Notes: generated from the sequence alone by a model not told the origin. 64,000 nt of DNA from Bacillus tianshenii (GCA_020524525.2 CP129018.1:2670115-2734114), one strand, 5' to 3'. Positions 48,968-58,858 are shown, numbered from the stretch's first letter. Numbers and translations: made by a program.

Positions 48968-49762
48968 TTAAATTTTAAATTGGACTGGCTGTAAGTCTTT
49001 CGTAATCGGTACCATTCTGTAGCCGCTTTTATGTAAATAGATTAATAGCTTTTCTAAATGCTGAAGGGTTGTTTTTCGTTCATGCAATAAAATAACTGGA
49101 GGCCGCTCACCCTTTGAGACAATTTGAAGTTGATTAATTACCGCTTGAATATAGCGACTGTCTTGATATTTCCAATCACGAGAGTCAATATTCCAGTCCC
49201 ACATCACGTAACCCCACTCTTCTACTGTTTCACGATATGACTTTTTCATATATGGAACACTCCCATATGGCGTACGTATAAGCAATGTAGAGGTACCTGT
49301 AGTTTCCTCAAGTGTTTGTCTTGCCATATTCATTTCATTAAGAGAAGAATAGCGAGATGCATAAAATTTATCTTTACGATGCGTCATGCTATGGAGCCCA
49401 AGCCCATGACCTTGTGCAGCCATCTGCTTAACTTCACTTGGGTGTTTTTTTATATTCGGGCCCAGCATAAAGAAAGTAGCCTTTGCATTATATTTATCTA
49501 ACAATGTAAGAATCTCCCCCGTCACCGTTGATGGGCCATCATCAAATGTTAAATAAACGACTTTCTTATTTTCTTCTGACTGAGTTTCATTTTCATTTTC
49601 CGATGGTGTTGGAAGTGGTGTTTGCTCTTTCTCTACTTGCTCTACTCCTGCCTTCACATCTGCTGTTATCGCCTTCGCCGGCTCCCTGACGCTTAAGATA
49701 CTTAACACCACCAGAAGACAAATTACCCCAATCATACTTAAATATTTTTTTCTTTCAGACAA
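48968..49762 (-). CDS. Polysaccharide deacetylase family protein
   Basis: A 264-residue secreted NodB-domain (CE4) enzyme. An N-terminal hydrophobic segment (YLSMIGVICLLVVLSILSV) is followed by a low-complexity linker and the catalytic domain: motif 1 TFDDGPS, motif 2 HSMTH (metal histidines), motif 3 RTPYGS, motif 4 WDWNIDSRDWK and motif 5 ILLHER. All catalytic residues are present. Likely substrates are peptidoglycan or other N-acetylated wall sugars outside the cell. The ATG has GGGGGG upstream. The gene is transcribed alone, with a small unknown gene upstream on the same strand. Confidence 0.9.
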   Translation of the reverse strand: MSERKKYLSMIGVICLLVVLSILSVREPAKAITADVKAGVEQVEKEQTPLPTPSENENETQSEENKKVVYLTFDDGPSTVTGEILTLLDKYNAKATFFMLGPNIKKHPSEVKQMAAQGHGLGLHSMTHRKDKFYASRYSSLNEMNMARQTLEETTGTSTLLIRTPYGSVPYMKKSYRETVEEWGYVMWDWNIDSRDWKYQDSRYIQAVINQLQIVSKGERPPVILLHERKTTLQHLEKLLIYLHKSGYRMVPITKDLQPVQFKI

Positions 49763-49853
49763 AAAAATCCCCCCTTAGACAAAACTAACCAATATCCTCA
49801 TATATGAGTATACCGTGATTGATCTAAGAGGGTTACAAAAAATTAACAACCAA

Positions 49854-50015
49854 TTAATTTTCTATACAAATACGGTGAATAACTGAAATCGTTTGATACT
49901 GATTTTTCACCCATACATTTGCGCCATCTACTCTTACAACTTCGCCTTCAATGGTTTCATTATACCGCGAGAAATATGTGCCGTTTGTTTTCACTTTTTT
50001 ACCTAATTGAATCAT
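49854..50015 (-). CDS. Small conserved-looking protein, 53 residues
   Basis: ATG at 50015 with AAAAGGAG about 10 bp upstream opens a 53-residue frame beginning MIQLGKKVKTNGTYFSRYNE and containing IEGEVVRVDGANVWVKNQY. The alternating hydrophobic pattern suggests a small beta-barrel of the SH3/KOW or DUF2187 (YkvS) sort, where GxVxxVxxxxVxV is typical; that link is tentative. It is neither in an operon with the deacetylase (a 91-bp gap) nor followed by a clear terminator. It is too short to be certain, but composition and ribosome site are convincing. Confidence 0.75.
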   Translation of the reverse strand: MIQLGKKVKTNGTYFSRYNETIEGEVVRVDGANVWVKNQYQTISVIHRICIEN

Positions 50016-50280
50016 TTAATAAATGCTCCTTTTAGTCATGTTAAGCAGAAGAATGTTCTACTTGTTCACCATTTCACTTCTTAATTTCATAAGAATCTTA
50101 ACATCTCATCTTTAAAATTTATTAATAACAATGTATCAATCTTGTTACAAAAAATAATGCGTTTTCATAAAGAAAATTGCTAAGCAGAAAAAACAGTTTT
50201 AATAGAAAATCTCTTTTCAAAAGCAACTTTTTTTAGGTTCACACGTCATTAAAAGAAACGTTCAACTAGGGGGTAAAGAA

Positions 50281-51546
50281 GTGATGTACGCGCCCGCTTC
50301 TCTATGGAAAAACGATAAATTCGTTCGCATGTTTTCAGCTTATTCGGTCTCAATCTTTGGGGATTGGTTCGATATGATCGCAGTCTTTGCAATTGCAGCC
50401 TATCAATGGAACGCCTCCCCTGTCATGATTGGCGTATTATCAATTATTTATTCTTTACCAGGCATCTTATTCGGTTCATTAGCTGGGAATATCGCGGATA
50501 GAATGAAGAAAGTAAATATCATGGTAACAGCTGATTTGCTTAGCAGCTTGCTTACATTTGGGTTATTTTTTACTAACAACCTTTATATCGCTTCTATTTT
50601 ACTTTTTCTACGTTCAACTGTTGCTTTATTCAATGCTCCTGCACAACAAACCTTAACAAGATATGTTGTACATGAAGACCACCTTTTGAAAGCTACGTCA
50701 CTAAATGGCATTGTCCTACAGCTAGGCAAGGTTGCCGGCCCACTGGCTGGAGGTGCAATTCTAGCTATGTTCAGTGCTAAGTTATGTATTCTTATAAATG
50801 CAATAAGCAGCATTATTTCAGCATCTATCTTATTTACACTGTTAACCATTGAAGAGAATAAGCCTTCCGAATCAACTGACATAAAAGAAAGTAAAATGGA
50901 CCAATTTCTCGGAGGCTGGAAAATCGTCTTTCAATATAAGATTCTTCTTCATAGCTTTTTGTTCGCTATGATTGGTCTCTTTGCATTACAGCTTGTTGAT
51001 TTACAATTTGCAACCTTACTTCGTAACTTTGCGGCTGATTCCCCAGAGCTTCTTGGTTATCTTATTGCCGCTAGTGGCTTTGGAGCAATTGTTACCATTA
51101 CATTCATGAACCGCAAGAAAAGTATTCGCTATGGAGTAAATTTCGGGCTTGGATTCTTACTTGTCGGAACAGGGTACGCAAGCCTTGGGTTCCTTCAATC
51201 AGGGATGCCACATTTATATCCAGTTATTGCAGGATTTTTTATTGGTGCTGGCAATGGGTTATTCTTAGTAGCTTTTAATTTTCTTCTGCAAAAAGAAACC
51301 CCAAAGAATGCTGTTGGTCGAGTGTTTGGCATTCAGAATACACTTTCTAGCTTTATTATGATTACTGCCCCCTTAATTGGCGGCTATGTTGTTGATCTTA
51401 TTGGTGTGCAGCTTGTCCTGCTTACAATCGGAGTCTTACTCTGCGCCTTTGGTATAGCCGGCTTTGCCTTTCAACATCTGATTTGGCCAAGAACCTCTTC
51501 TTCTACGAAAGCAAAGCCTCAGCTTCCTTTAGAACAACAAAGGTGA
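50281..51546 (+). CDS. MFS transporter (EntS-like exporter)
   Basis: A 421-residue major facilitator protein with about twelve hydrophobic segments. SLAGNIADRMKKVN after TM2 is the loop 2-3 motif (GxxxDRxxRR-like), and GNGLFLVAFNFLLQKETP between TM9 and TM10 is the other half. The overall layout (FGDWFDMIAVFAIAAYQW at the start) is that of the EntS/MFS_3 group of drug and siderophore exporters. Substrate is unknown. GTG at 50281 or ATG at 50284 can start it; AGGGGG lies 7-10 bp upstream. No siderophore genes are nearby. Confidence 0.87.
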   Translation: MMYAPASLWKNDKFVRMFSAYSVSIFGDWFDMIAVFAIAAYQWNASPVMIGVLSIIYSLPGILFGSLAGNIADRMKKVNIMVTADLLSSLLTFGLFFTNNLYIASILLFLRSTVALFNAPAQQTLTRYVVHEDHLLKATSLNGIVLQLGKVAGPLAGGAILAMFSAKLCILINAISSIISASILFTLLTIEENKPSESTDIKESKMDQFLGGWKIVFQYKILLHSFLFAMIGLFALQLVDLQFATLLRNFAADSPELLGYLIAASGFGAIVTITFMNRKKSIRYGVNFGLGFLLVGTGYASLGFLQSGMPHLYPVIAGFFIGAGNGLFLVAFNFLLQKETPKNAVGRVFGIQNTLSSFIMITAPLIGGYVVDLIGVQLVLLTIGVLLCAFGIAGFAFQHLIWPRTSSSTKAKPQLPLEQQR

Positions 51547-51569
51547 CTCCTCTATGTAGGGTCACCTTT
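51539..51569. terminator. Bidirectional terminator MFS/YerD-like
   Basis: Stem AAAGGTGAC/GTCACCTTT at 51539-51569 with a 13-base loop between convergent genes. Confidence 0.75.
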
Positions 51570-51571
51570 GT

Positions 51572-53131
51572 TCATAAAGCCTGCTTTTCATTTTTCTTTG
51601 TAATATAAACAACATGTTCACGATCAAACTTCGTCGGGGAATCAACTCCACAGGAGGCTGCTAAAGTAAACAACCCCTCTCTTAATGAAACAACATAATT
51701 ACAAACACGATACTTCTTCTCCTCAATAATAAGTGCCTTTTGCAGATGTTCGTCTGTAGTCGCTACACCTACTGGGCAATTATTCGTATGACAAACCTGA
51801 GCCATAATACAACCTACATTAATCATAAAACCACGTGCGATATTGATAAGATCAGCGCCAAGGCTAAGCGCAATGGCAGCCTTATCAGGAGTAACGAGCT
51901 TTCCAGATGCAATCAATTTGACACGATTACGCAATCCATATTTTTTCAATGTATCATCTACGATCGGTAAAGCTTCAAAGAGGGGTAGACCTACACCATC
52001 AGCAAGCTCTTGGAACGAAGCACCCGTGCCACCTTCCGAGCCGTCCACTGTTATGAAGTCAGGTGTTTCATTTTTTTCTTTCATTTCATGGATGAGATTT
52101 TCTACCTGTCTAATATCGCCAACTACAATTTTTATACCTATAGGCTTTCCACCTGCTTCACGTAACTTTTGAATAAAGGAGAGCATCTCTTCATGGTTTG
52201 AAAATTGATGAAAACGATTCGGACTATCAATGGATTTCCATGGTTCAACATTTCTGATTTCTGCAATTTCTGGGGTCACTTTTCCACCATCAACATGTCC
52301 CCCTCTAAGTTTGGCACCTTGAGCAAGCTTTAGCTCAAACGCTTTCACTTCTTTCATCGCAGCTTTCTTCTCAAATTCCTCCCATGAAAAATCCCCGTTC
52401 TTCGAGCGGACCCCAAATAATCCAGGGCCAATTTGATGAATAATATCTACATTGCCTTTCAAATGATGTGGTGATAAGCCTCCTTCACCTGTGTTCATCC
52501 ATGTGCCTCCCGCCAAACCAAGACCCTTCGAAAGTGTTTCAATTGCCCGCTCTCCAAGTGCTCCATAACTCATCCCAGACTGACCAACTAGTCCCTTTAA
52601 CTCGAAAGGAAAACGGCATGTACCTTCTCCAAGCACAATTCGGTCATCTTTTTCTAAGTAAAAGGGGACAATTGTTTGTTCTTTTTGGCTTTCTTTTCTT
52701 TTAAATAGGTTTTCTTCTTTAATATCATAAATTTTCGTTTGTATTTCTGGTTCTTGCTCCACCTTCATTTCTTCTCTTTGGGTAGGAAAAAATGAATTCG
52801 ATAAATAATAACCATCCTTTTCAAAGTCGCGTTGAGAACCAAACCCAATCTTCCTATTTTCGTATTTACCGGATTTAACAATGTATTCAAATTGAAGTCT
52901 AGAAAATGGTTTCCCCTCTCGATCGCCATTATAAAGATACTGTCTTAGCTCCGGACCCATTTTTTCGATAATATAACGCGCCTTTCCAAGTACTGGGTAA
53001 TTCCTTAATATCGAATGTTCAGCTTGTTTCTCATCGTGAATATAAATCCATAAACTGATGATAATAGGAATTAAAAACATAGCTCCAAGCAAAAAAAGTA
53101 AAAGAATAAGTAAAATTGTATTTAACTCCAC
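51572..53131 (-). CDS. yerD: FMN-binding glutamate synthase family protein, YerD-like
   Basis: A 519-residue protein with an N-terminal transmembrane helix (LLILLLFLLGAMFLIPIIISLWIYI) and a domain like the FMN/iron-sulfur half of glutamate synthase. MSYGALGERAIETLSKG, HQIGPGLFGVRSKNG, KLRGGHVDGGKVTPEIA and VDGSEGGTGASFQELAD line the FMN barrel, and CIMAQVCHTNNCPVGVATTD holds the three cysteines of a 3Fe-4S cluster. The glutaminase domain and tunnel domain are absent, so it cannot make glutamate alone. Function is unknown. The gene stands alone, convergent with the MFS gene. Confidence 0.88.
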   Translation of the reverse strand: MELNTILLILLLFLLGAMFLIPIIISLWIYIHDEKQAEHSILRNYPVLGKARYIIEKMGPELRQYLYNGDREGKPFSRLQFEYIVKSGKYENRKIGFGSQRDFEKDGYYLSNSFFPTQREEMKVEQEPEIQTKIYDIKEENLFKRKESQKEQTIVPFYLEKDDRIVLGEGTCRFPFELKGLVGQSGMSYGALGERAIETLSKGLGLAGGTWMNTGEGGLSPHHLKGNVDIIHQIGPGLFGVRSKNGDFSWEEFEKKAAMKEVKAFELKLAQGAKLRGGHVDGGKVTPEIAEIRNVEPWKSIDSPNRFHQFSNHEEMLSFIQKLREAGGKPIGIKIVVGDIRQVENLIHEMKEKNETPDFITVDGSEGGTGASFQELADGVGLPLFEALPIVDDTLKKYGLRNRVKLIASGKLVTPDKAAIALSLGADLINIARGFMINVGCIMAQVCHTNNCPVGVATTDEHLQKALIIEEKKYRVCNYVVSLREGLFTLAASCGVDSPTKFDREHVVYITKKNEKQAL

Positions 53132-53271
53132 TGTAATCCCTCCATTTGTGGCCTTACTATTTACATGCCACTACCACAAGAAAATAAAACGAATAGACAT
53201 TGGAAGCTATTGATGCGTTAAAATGTTATAATGGAAGAAACACCTTTTTATTGAAAGAAAGGAGCTCTATA

Positions 53272-53922
53272 TTGGTTCACACTCATCCATTTTCAAAGGG
53301 AGAAGAAATTGCCAATGCTATTACACATGGGATTGGTGTACTTCTTAGCATCGCGGCTCTCGTTTTGTTGATTGTCTTTTCAGCTTTGCAGGGCACTGTT
53401 TGGCACATTGTTAGTTTTTCAATCTATGGCGTAACAATGCTTCTACTATATGTCTCTTCTACATTGCTTCATAGCTTTCAGTCTGGGAAAATCAAAGATA
53501 TTTTTGAAATCTTTGATCATGCTTCGATTTACTTGTTCATAGCAGGAACCTATACACCAATCATGCTAATTGTCGTAAAAGGCGGATTGGGATGGACACT
53601 GCTAAGCACTGTATGGGCACTAGCTGTCGGCGGTGTTGTATTTAAAATTTTCTTTGTTAAGAAATTTAATACAGTATCTACTATTCTCTACGTGGCGATG
53701 GGGTGGCTTGTTGTATTTGCTTTTAATAAGGTATTGACTACCTTGCCTGCAATGGGAATCGGATTACTTGTAGCTGGAGGGCTTTTCTATACAGTTGGAA
53801 CAGTTTTTTACCTTTGGAGAGCATTTCCTTACCACCATGCAGTTTGGCACCTTTTCGTTCTCGGGGGAAGCGTGTTCCATTTCCTAACAGTTCTGCTCTA
53901 TATTCTACCTTTAAGTGCATAA
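53272..53922 (+). CDS. yplQ: Hemolysin III family membrane protein (YplQ-like)
   Basis: A 216-residue PAQR-superfamily protein with seven hydrophobic segments. HPFSKGEEIANAITHGIGVLL at the N-terminus, FDHASIYLFIAGTYTPIML in the middle and HHAVWHLFVLGGSVFHFLTV at the end carry the three conserved motifs with Glu, Asp and His residues of a metal-dependent hydrolase site. The start is TTG at 53272, with GAAAGGAG 8 bp upstream; a longer frame to 53200 has none. Family members are called hemolysin III but their true role in bacteria is unsettled. It is a single gene ending in a strong terminator. Confidence 0.88.
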   Translation: MVHTHPFSKGEEIANAITHGIGVLLSIAALVLLIVFSALQGTVWHIVSFSIYGVTMLLLYVSSTLLHSFQSGKIKDIFEIFDHASIYLFIAGTYTPIMLIVVKGGLGWTLLSTVWALAVGGVVFKIFFVKKFNTVSTILYVAMGWLVVFAFNKVLTTLPAMGIGLLVAGGLFYTVGTVFYLWRAFPYHHAVWHLFVLGGSVFHFLTVLLYILPLSA

Positions 53923-53931
53923 GTATGATTA

Positions 53932-53964
53932 ACCAAGCTGAAAACAATCAGCTTGGTTTTTTTG
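53932..53964 (+). terminator. Terminator of the hemolysin III gene
   Basis: Perfect 11-bp stem AACCAAGCTGA/TCAGCTTGGTT with a T7 tail. Confidence 0.88.
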
Positions 53965-54136
53965 TACCATATTTGCTTTGTTTTCTTCTTGTATAAATTT
54001 TCTTATTTTTCATTTTATTCAGTCTTTTTATTGTAAATATTTTTCTTACATGGTATCTTTACTTTAAATTGAAAACAGTAGAGTAGCTCCCAAAGTGCTC
54101 AGCCTTAGAGGACAAAATTAGAAAGGTGGAATTTAT

Positions 54137-54925
54137 TTGAACCTAATTGCTTACCGTGAAGAAGGAAAAATCGGCACTGTTACATTAACAAATGATGCGC
54201 AACGCAATGCTCTTTCTCTACCACTCATTAAAGAATTTCAAGAGCTTTTAAATAAAATTGAAGAAAAGCGTTCAATCAATGTCTTGATTATTGAAGCTGA
54301 AGGAAAAGTATTTAGCTCTGGGCATAACTTACGTGAAGTAGATGGAAAGAGCGAGGAAGAAGTCGGTCTTTTATTCAGAGAATGCTATGACTTCATGAAC
54401 CAATTGCGCAACCTACCACAAGTAGTCATTGCAAAGGTGCACAGCATCGCCACAGCGGCAGGGTGTCAGCTTGTAGCAGCATGCGACCTTGCTGTAGCAA
54501 GCGAGAATGCTCAATTCGGAGCACCAGGAGTACATATCGGCCTCTTCTGTAGCACGCCAGCAGTTTTTATCAGCCGCAACCTTGGACGAAAAAAGGCAGC
54601 CGAGCTTTTATTTACAGGGGATTTCATGCCTGCGGAGGATGCCCTTACTCACGGTCTTGTCAATAAGGTTGTTCCGCTTGAAGTATTAGATGAAGAAACG
54701 CAAAAGCTTGCGGAATCTGTTGCTCGTCATAGCCTCACTACCTTAGAGCTTGGCAAAAAGCAATTTTACTCTCAACTGAACATGGAGGATTTCGATGCCC
54801 TTTCGTTTAGCTCAGATATCATTACGAAAAACAGTCAAAGCATTGATGCAGTTGAAGGAATTGACGCCTTCCTAAACAAACGAAAGCCACAATGGAGCGA
54901 CCGAAAGAAACAACAGGAAGTATAA
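54137..54925 (+). CDS. Enoyl-CoA hydratase/isomerase family protein
   Basis: A 262-residue crotonase. FSSGHNLREVDG is the first oxyanion-hole strand and HSIATAAGCQLVAACDLAVAS the second. The Glu pair typical of classical enoyl-CoA hydratases is not clearly present in the GAPGVHIGLFCSTPAVF stretch, so the reaction may be isomerisation or another crotonase reaction. The start is TTG with AAAGGTGG about 9 bp upstream. It stands alone between two terminators. It is similar in layout to menB but lacks the MenB tail, so it is not a second naphthoate synthase. Confidence 0.85.
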   Translation: MNLIAYREEGKIGTVTLTNDAQRNALSLPLIKEFQELLNKIEEKRSINVLIIEAEGKVFSSGHNLREVDGKSEEEVGLLFRECYDFMNQLRNLPQVVIAKVHSIATAAGCQLVAACDLAVASENAQFGAPGVHIGLFCSTPAVFISRNLGRKKAAELLFTGDFMPAEDALTHGLVNKVVPLEVLDEETQKLAESVARHSLTTLELGKKQFYSQLNMEDFDALSFSSDIITKNSQSIDAVEGIDAFLNKRKPQWSDRKKQQEV

Positions 54926-54933
54926 CTTCAGTA

Positions 54934-54971
54934 AAAAAATGGCTGTCGAGCATGTCGACAGCCATTTTTTT
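54934..54971. terminator. Bidirectional terminator
   Basis: Perfect 11-bp stem ATGGCTGTCGA/TCGACAGCCAT with A and T runs on both sides, between the enoyl-CoA hydratase and nucleotidase genes. Confidence 0.9.
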
Positions 54972-57159
54972 ATTTTGGTATACGAATTTGTTGACCAATA
55001 TTGATAAGTGTTGGGTCTTTTAAATTGTTGTAGTGAGCGATCTTTTTCCAATCAACCTCATATTTTAAACCGATGCGATAAAGGTTATCTCCTTTTTTCA
55101 CTGTATAGACCATTTTCTTTTGTTTATTTTTGTTTTTTTCTTTTTCTACACCTTTATCTTGCTTCTCTTTCTTCGGTTGTTCGTTTTCTTTTTTACCTTT
55201 TTCTTTGTCAATTTCGATACGGTACTTACCAAAGCCATTCTCCAATGTTGTAATGTACTGAATATCTGACATTTCTTTTGCATATTTCTGTGCTTGAGGT
55301 GATGATTGGAAGGTTACATTTGCATTCCCTTTAATTGGCGCAAAGCTCCAATTTTGATCGGCAGTCGGGTTAATGGTGCCTTGCTTACGGATATAATCAA
55401 TGATGATTTGGCGATTTTCATCAGCAGAATCTACCACAATATTTGCATCTTCAAACCCTGGGAAGTTCCCGCCTCCTCCTGCACGGTAATTGTTCGTCGC
55501 TACAATAAATTCCTGTTCATCCTTCACCGGCTTCCCGTTATACGTTACATTGACAATTCGATTGGCATCTTCCTGAATGATATTTCCATCTCCGTCATAT
55601 TTAGCTGGCTCTGTCACATCAATTTGATAAGAGATCCCGTCAATAATATCGAAATTATACGTACGGAACTGCTGATTAATCAATTGCTGTTCCTCTTCAC
55701 TGTTAGGGTCAATTTGATTGAACTGACCTGCAGACATTTCGAGCCATTCCTTCACCTGAGCACCATTCATTTCAACTGCTTTTAATGTATTTGGATAAAG
55801 ATAAAGATCTGCAACGTTTTTAATGGCAATCGTACCTTTTGGAACATCCGTATAATAGGACGGGTCCCCACGTGTTCCAGCTTTAAAAGGCGCACCAGCT
55901 GACAAGATAGGAGTTCCCTCATATTCCGTTCCTTTAAGGTAATTTTCCACGTACCACTTTTGCGCATTCGTAACAATCTGCACAGAAGGATCATCCTTCA
56001 CTAAAGCAAAGTAACTATTAATTGGCGCTGTTGTTTCACCTACTGGCGAACGTACGTATTCAACAGTTTCTTGATGTAAATCTTGAACAGCCTCTTCAAC
56101 TTGCTTGTCCCCTTTCACAGTTGGATTACCGTCTTGATCAACAATGCTGCGGGCTTCAGATTTACTATCTAGAATTGTCCAGTTCTCACCTTCTTTTTCA
56201 AGCTGCAGATCAACAACACCTAAGTGACTTCCCCAAGAACCTGGCATCACTGTAACTGTTCCGTTAATTGTTCCTTTATTAATATCAACACCCTGCATAT
56301 CTTTATATTTCACGCTCGGAAATACAGAATGTTCATGTCCAGATAATACCGCATCGATACCTTCTACTTTGGTTAAGTCATATGTAGCATTTTCTTCACG
56401 TCGTTCTTGTGTAACGGAGCCAATACCAGAGTGTGAAAGGGCTACAACGATATCTGCACCTTCATTTTTCATTTGTGGAACAAACTTATTTGCTGTCTCA
56501 ATGATGCCTTTTGTCTTTACTTTTCCTTGAAGATGAGCCTTGTCCCATTGCATAATTTGTGGTGGTGTAAACCCAATAACTCCTACTTTCAACTGATGCT
56601 CTTCTCCGTCTTCATCAACGACAGTACGGTCTAATATTACATATGGCTTGAAATAGTTTTCATCGTTAGAGGGGTCTTCATCTCCATCATCAACGTAAAC
56701 ATTTGCGTTAATAAGTGGAAACTCTGTATGTTGCATATTTTGTTGAAGAAAGTCCAATCCATAATTGAACTCATGATTTCCTAGCGTTCCAACATCATAA
56801 CCTAATAAGTTCAACACCTCATAGGCTGGATGAACTTGATTTGCTTCAAGAGGCTTCACTTGTGCTACATAATCGCCAAGTGGATTACCTTGTAAAATAT
56901 CTCCATTATCCAAAAGCATGGAATTTTGTGATTCCTGTCGGGCCTCTTTAATTAACGTTGCTGTTTTGTTAAGGCCGAATTTGTCAGTTGGTGCATCCTT
57001 ATAGTAATCATAATTCAGTAGGTTAACATGAATATCCGTCGTTTCTAACAACCTAAGATTAACTTGGTCTTCCTCTGCAGCATTCCCTGTCAATGGAGCC
57101 GCAAATAAGCCAATTGCCAAAGCAGTTCCTGCCAGCACATTCCTCGGAAATTTACTCAT
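54970..57159 (-). CDS. Secreted 2',3'-cyclic phosphodiesterase/nucleotidase with LysM
   Basis: A 729-residue exported protein. A signal peptide (VLAGTALAIGLFAAPLTGNAA) precedes a calcineurin-like metallophosphatase domain with TTDIHVNLLNYDYY, DNGDILQGNPL, GTLGNHEFNYG, LSHSG and LSGHEHSVF, then the 5'-nucleotidase C-terminal domain (ATNNYRAGGGGNFPG). A lysine-rich linker leads to one LysM domain (YTVKKGDNLYRIGLKYEVDW) at the end, which should bind peptidoglycan. The relative YfkN of B. subtilis releases phosphate from extracellular nucleotides. ATG at 57159 is preferred, with AGGAGG 9 bp upstream; the GTG 3 bp earlier is also possible. Confidence 0.93.
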   Translation of the reverse strand: MSKFPRNVLAGTALAIGLFAAPLTGNAAEEDQVNLRLLETTDIHVNLLNYDYYKDAPTDKFGLNKTATLIKEARQESQNSMLLDNGDILQGNPLGDYVAQVKPLEANQVHPAYEVLNLLGYDVGTLGNHEFNYGLDFLQQNMQHTEFPLINANVYVDDGDEDPSNDENYFKPYVILDRTVVDEDGEEHQLKVGVIGFTPPQIMQWDKAHLQGKVKTKGIIETANKFVPQMKNEGADIVVALSHSGIGSVTQERREENATYDLTKVEGIDAVLSGHEHSVFPSVKYKDMQGVDINKGTINGTVTVMPGSWGSHLGVVDLQLEKEGENWTILDSKSEARSIVDQDGNPTVKGDKQVEEAVQDLHQETVEYVRSPVGETTAPINSYFALVKDDPSVQIVTNAQKWYVENYLKGTEYEGTPILSAGAPFKAGTRGDPSYYTDVPKGTIAIKNVADLYLYPNTLKAVEMNGAQVKEWLEMSAGQFNQIDPNSEEEQQLINQQFRTYNFDIIDGISYQIDVTEPAKYDGDGNIIQEDANRIVNVTYNGKPVKDEQEFIVATNNYRAGGGGNFPGFEDANIVVDSADENRQIIIDYIRKQGTINPTADQNWSFAPIKGNANVTFQSSPQAQKYAKEMSDIQYITTLENGFGKYRIEIDKEKGKKENEQPKKEKQDKGVEKEKNKNKQKKMVYTVKKGDNLYRIGLKYEVDWKKIAHYNNLKDPTLINIGQQIRIPK

Positions 57160-57264
57160 CACCTAAAACCTCCTCGTAAAATTGTCTGACTATTCTATTT
57201 CATCATAACATAGTAAACTACATAAATAATGTAACAATATCCTTAATTTACTTTTTCAGAATGT

Positions 57265-57297
57265 AAAAGAGCACCAACAAATGCTGGTGCTCTTCGC
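57265..57297 (-). terminator. Terminator of the M32 carboxypeptidase gene
   Basis: Perfect 10-bp stem AAGAGCACCA/TGGTGCTCTT with flanking TTTTAC on the minus strand. Confidence 0.8.
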
Positions 57298-58815
57298 TTA
57301 ATCTAGTTTATAGATTGCCTCATATTTCTCTTTCAAATACGTAATTAAATGTGCGGCATTTAATCCTTCTCCTGTTACATCCCACAAAATTTCAAGCGGC
57401 TTTTTCAGCTTACCGTATTGATGAATGTTTTCAGACAACCAATCCTTAATTGGTTTCAGGTCACCAAGTTCTAGCAGCTCTGTGAAATTAGCAATTTCCT
57501 TTTGCATTGCGTGACGGAATTGTGCAGCATAAATATAACCTAATGCATAGCTTGGGAAGTAACCGAAATCACCACCTGACCAGTGAACATCCTGTAAGAT
57601 ACCTTGCGCATCATTTTCAGGACGGATTCCTAAGTACTCCTCCATCTTATCATTCCACAACCGCGGAAGGTCCTTTACTTCAATTTCATCATTAAATAAG
57701 GCTTTTTCAAGCTCATAACGTACCATAATATGTAGTGGATATGTTAATTCATCTGCTTCGATCCGAATAAAAGATGGCTTCGATTCATTAATTGCCCGAT
57801 AGTAATCAGCTACAGGCACATCATCAAATTGCCCGTCCGCATACTCCTTCAATGCTGCATAATTTTTCGTCCAAAACGCTGCATCTCGACCAACGAAATT
57901 CTCCCAGAATAAAGATTGCGACTCATGGATACCCATTGATGTTCCATCACACAACGGTGTACCGACAAGCTTTTCTGAAATGTTTTGTTCATATAGAGCA
58001 TGGCCTCCTTCATGAATCGTTCCGAAGACGGCTGTTCGAAAATCATTCTCATCATAACGAGTTGTAATTCGCACATCTCCAGGATTCAATGTAATCGCAA
58101 ATGGATGAACCGTTTCATCGAGACGTCCTGCTTTAAAGTCATAGTCCACCTGCTCTAATACACGCATACAGAATGCTCGCTGCTTCTCTTTCGTAAACGG
58201 CTGAAATAAGAAAGAAGTTTCTGGTTTGTTTGTACTGTCTGAAATTCGTTTCACTAGTGGGACGATTTCATCTCGAAGCTGGCCAAACACCTTATCAATT
58301 TGTTCAACCGTTACCCCTGGTTCGTACATATCAAGCAGTGTATTATATTTATTTCCTTCATATCCCCAATAATTGATGAATTTCTTCTTAAACGCGACAA
58401 GCTTCTCTAAGTATGGACGGAACATTTCAAAGTCTGATTGTTCGCGAGCTTCCTCCCAAACAGACTCCGCTTTCGACTGAAGCATAACGAATTCTTTATA
58501 CTCTGCTTCAGGGATTTTTTCGTTACGGTCGTAGTCTTTTTTCACATCTTCAAGCGTTTTTAAGGTCACATCTGATAAGCTTTGTTTTGCTTCAGGTGTA
58601 GAAAGTGCATCAATGTATTGCTTCATCTGTTCTGAAGTTGACATGTTAAAAACATCTGTTGAAAGTGTTCCGATCACTTCAGAGCGTTGGTCAACACCCT
58701 TCTTCGGGGCACCTGTTCGCAAATCCCAAAACATTAGCGCCAGCGCTTCGTTGTAATCCATCATTTTCTTCACATATTGTAGGAACGCTTGCTCCATTTC
58801 TTGTATCGATGACAT
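57298..58815 (-). CDS. ypwA: Metallocarboxypeptidase, M32 family (YpwA-like)
   Basis: A 505-residue cytoplasmic metalloprotease. The zinc motif is HEGGH in FGTIHEGGHALYEQN near residue 265, with the third ligand in a downstream GIHESQSLFWEN stretch; DPFTKEK-type and HPFAITLNPGDVRITTRYDE segments are typical of the M32 family, as is the closing YPSYALGYIYAAQF. Such enzymes remove C-terminal residues from peptides. AGGAG precedes the ATG. It is the terminal gene of no visible operon: a terminator follows and dsdA lies 43 bp upstream on the same strand, so the two may be read together. Confidence 0.93.
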   Translation of the reverse strand: MSSIQEMEQAFLQYVKKMMDYNEALALMFWDLRTGAPKKGVDQRSEVIGTLSTDVFNMSTSEQMKQYIDALSTPEAKQSLSDVTLKTLEDVKKDYDRNEKIPEAEYKEFVMLQSKAESVWEEAREQSDFEMFRPYLEKLVAFKKKFINYWGYEGNKYNTLLDMYEPGVTVEQIDKVFGQLRDEIVPLVKRISDSTNKPETSFLFQPFTKEKQRAFCMRVLEQVDYDFKAGRLDETVHPFAITLNPGDVRITTRYDENDFRTAVFGTIHEGGHALYEQNISEKLVGTPLCDGTSMGIHESQSLFWENFVGRDAAFWTKNYAALKEYADGQFDDVPVADYYRAINESKPSFIRIEADELTYPLHIMVRYELEKALFNDEIEVKDLPRLWNDKMEEYLGIRPENDAQGILQDVHWSGGDFGYFPSYALGYIYAAQFRHAMQKEIANFTELLELGDLKPIKDWLSENIHQYGKLKKPLEILWDVTGEGLNAAHLITYLKEKYEAIYKLD

Positions 58816-58858
58816 AATCTCATCTCCTTTTAATGTCCTAATTTGAATATATCATAAA

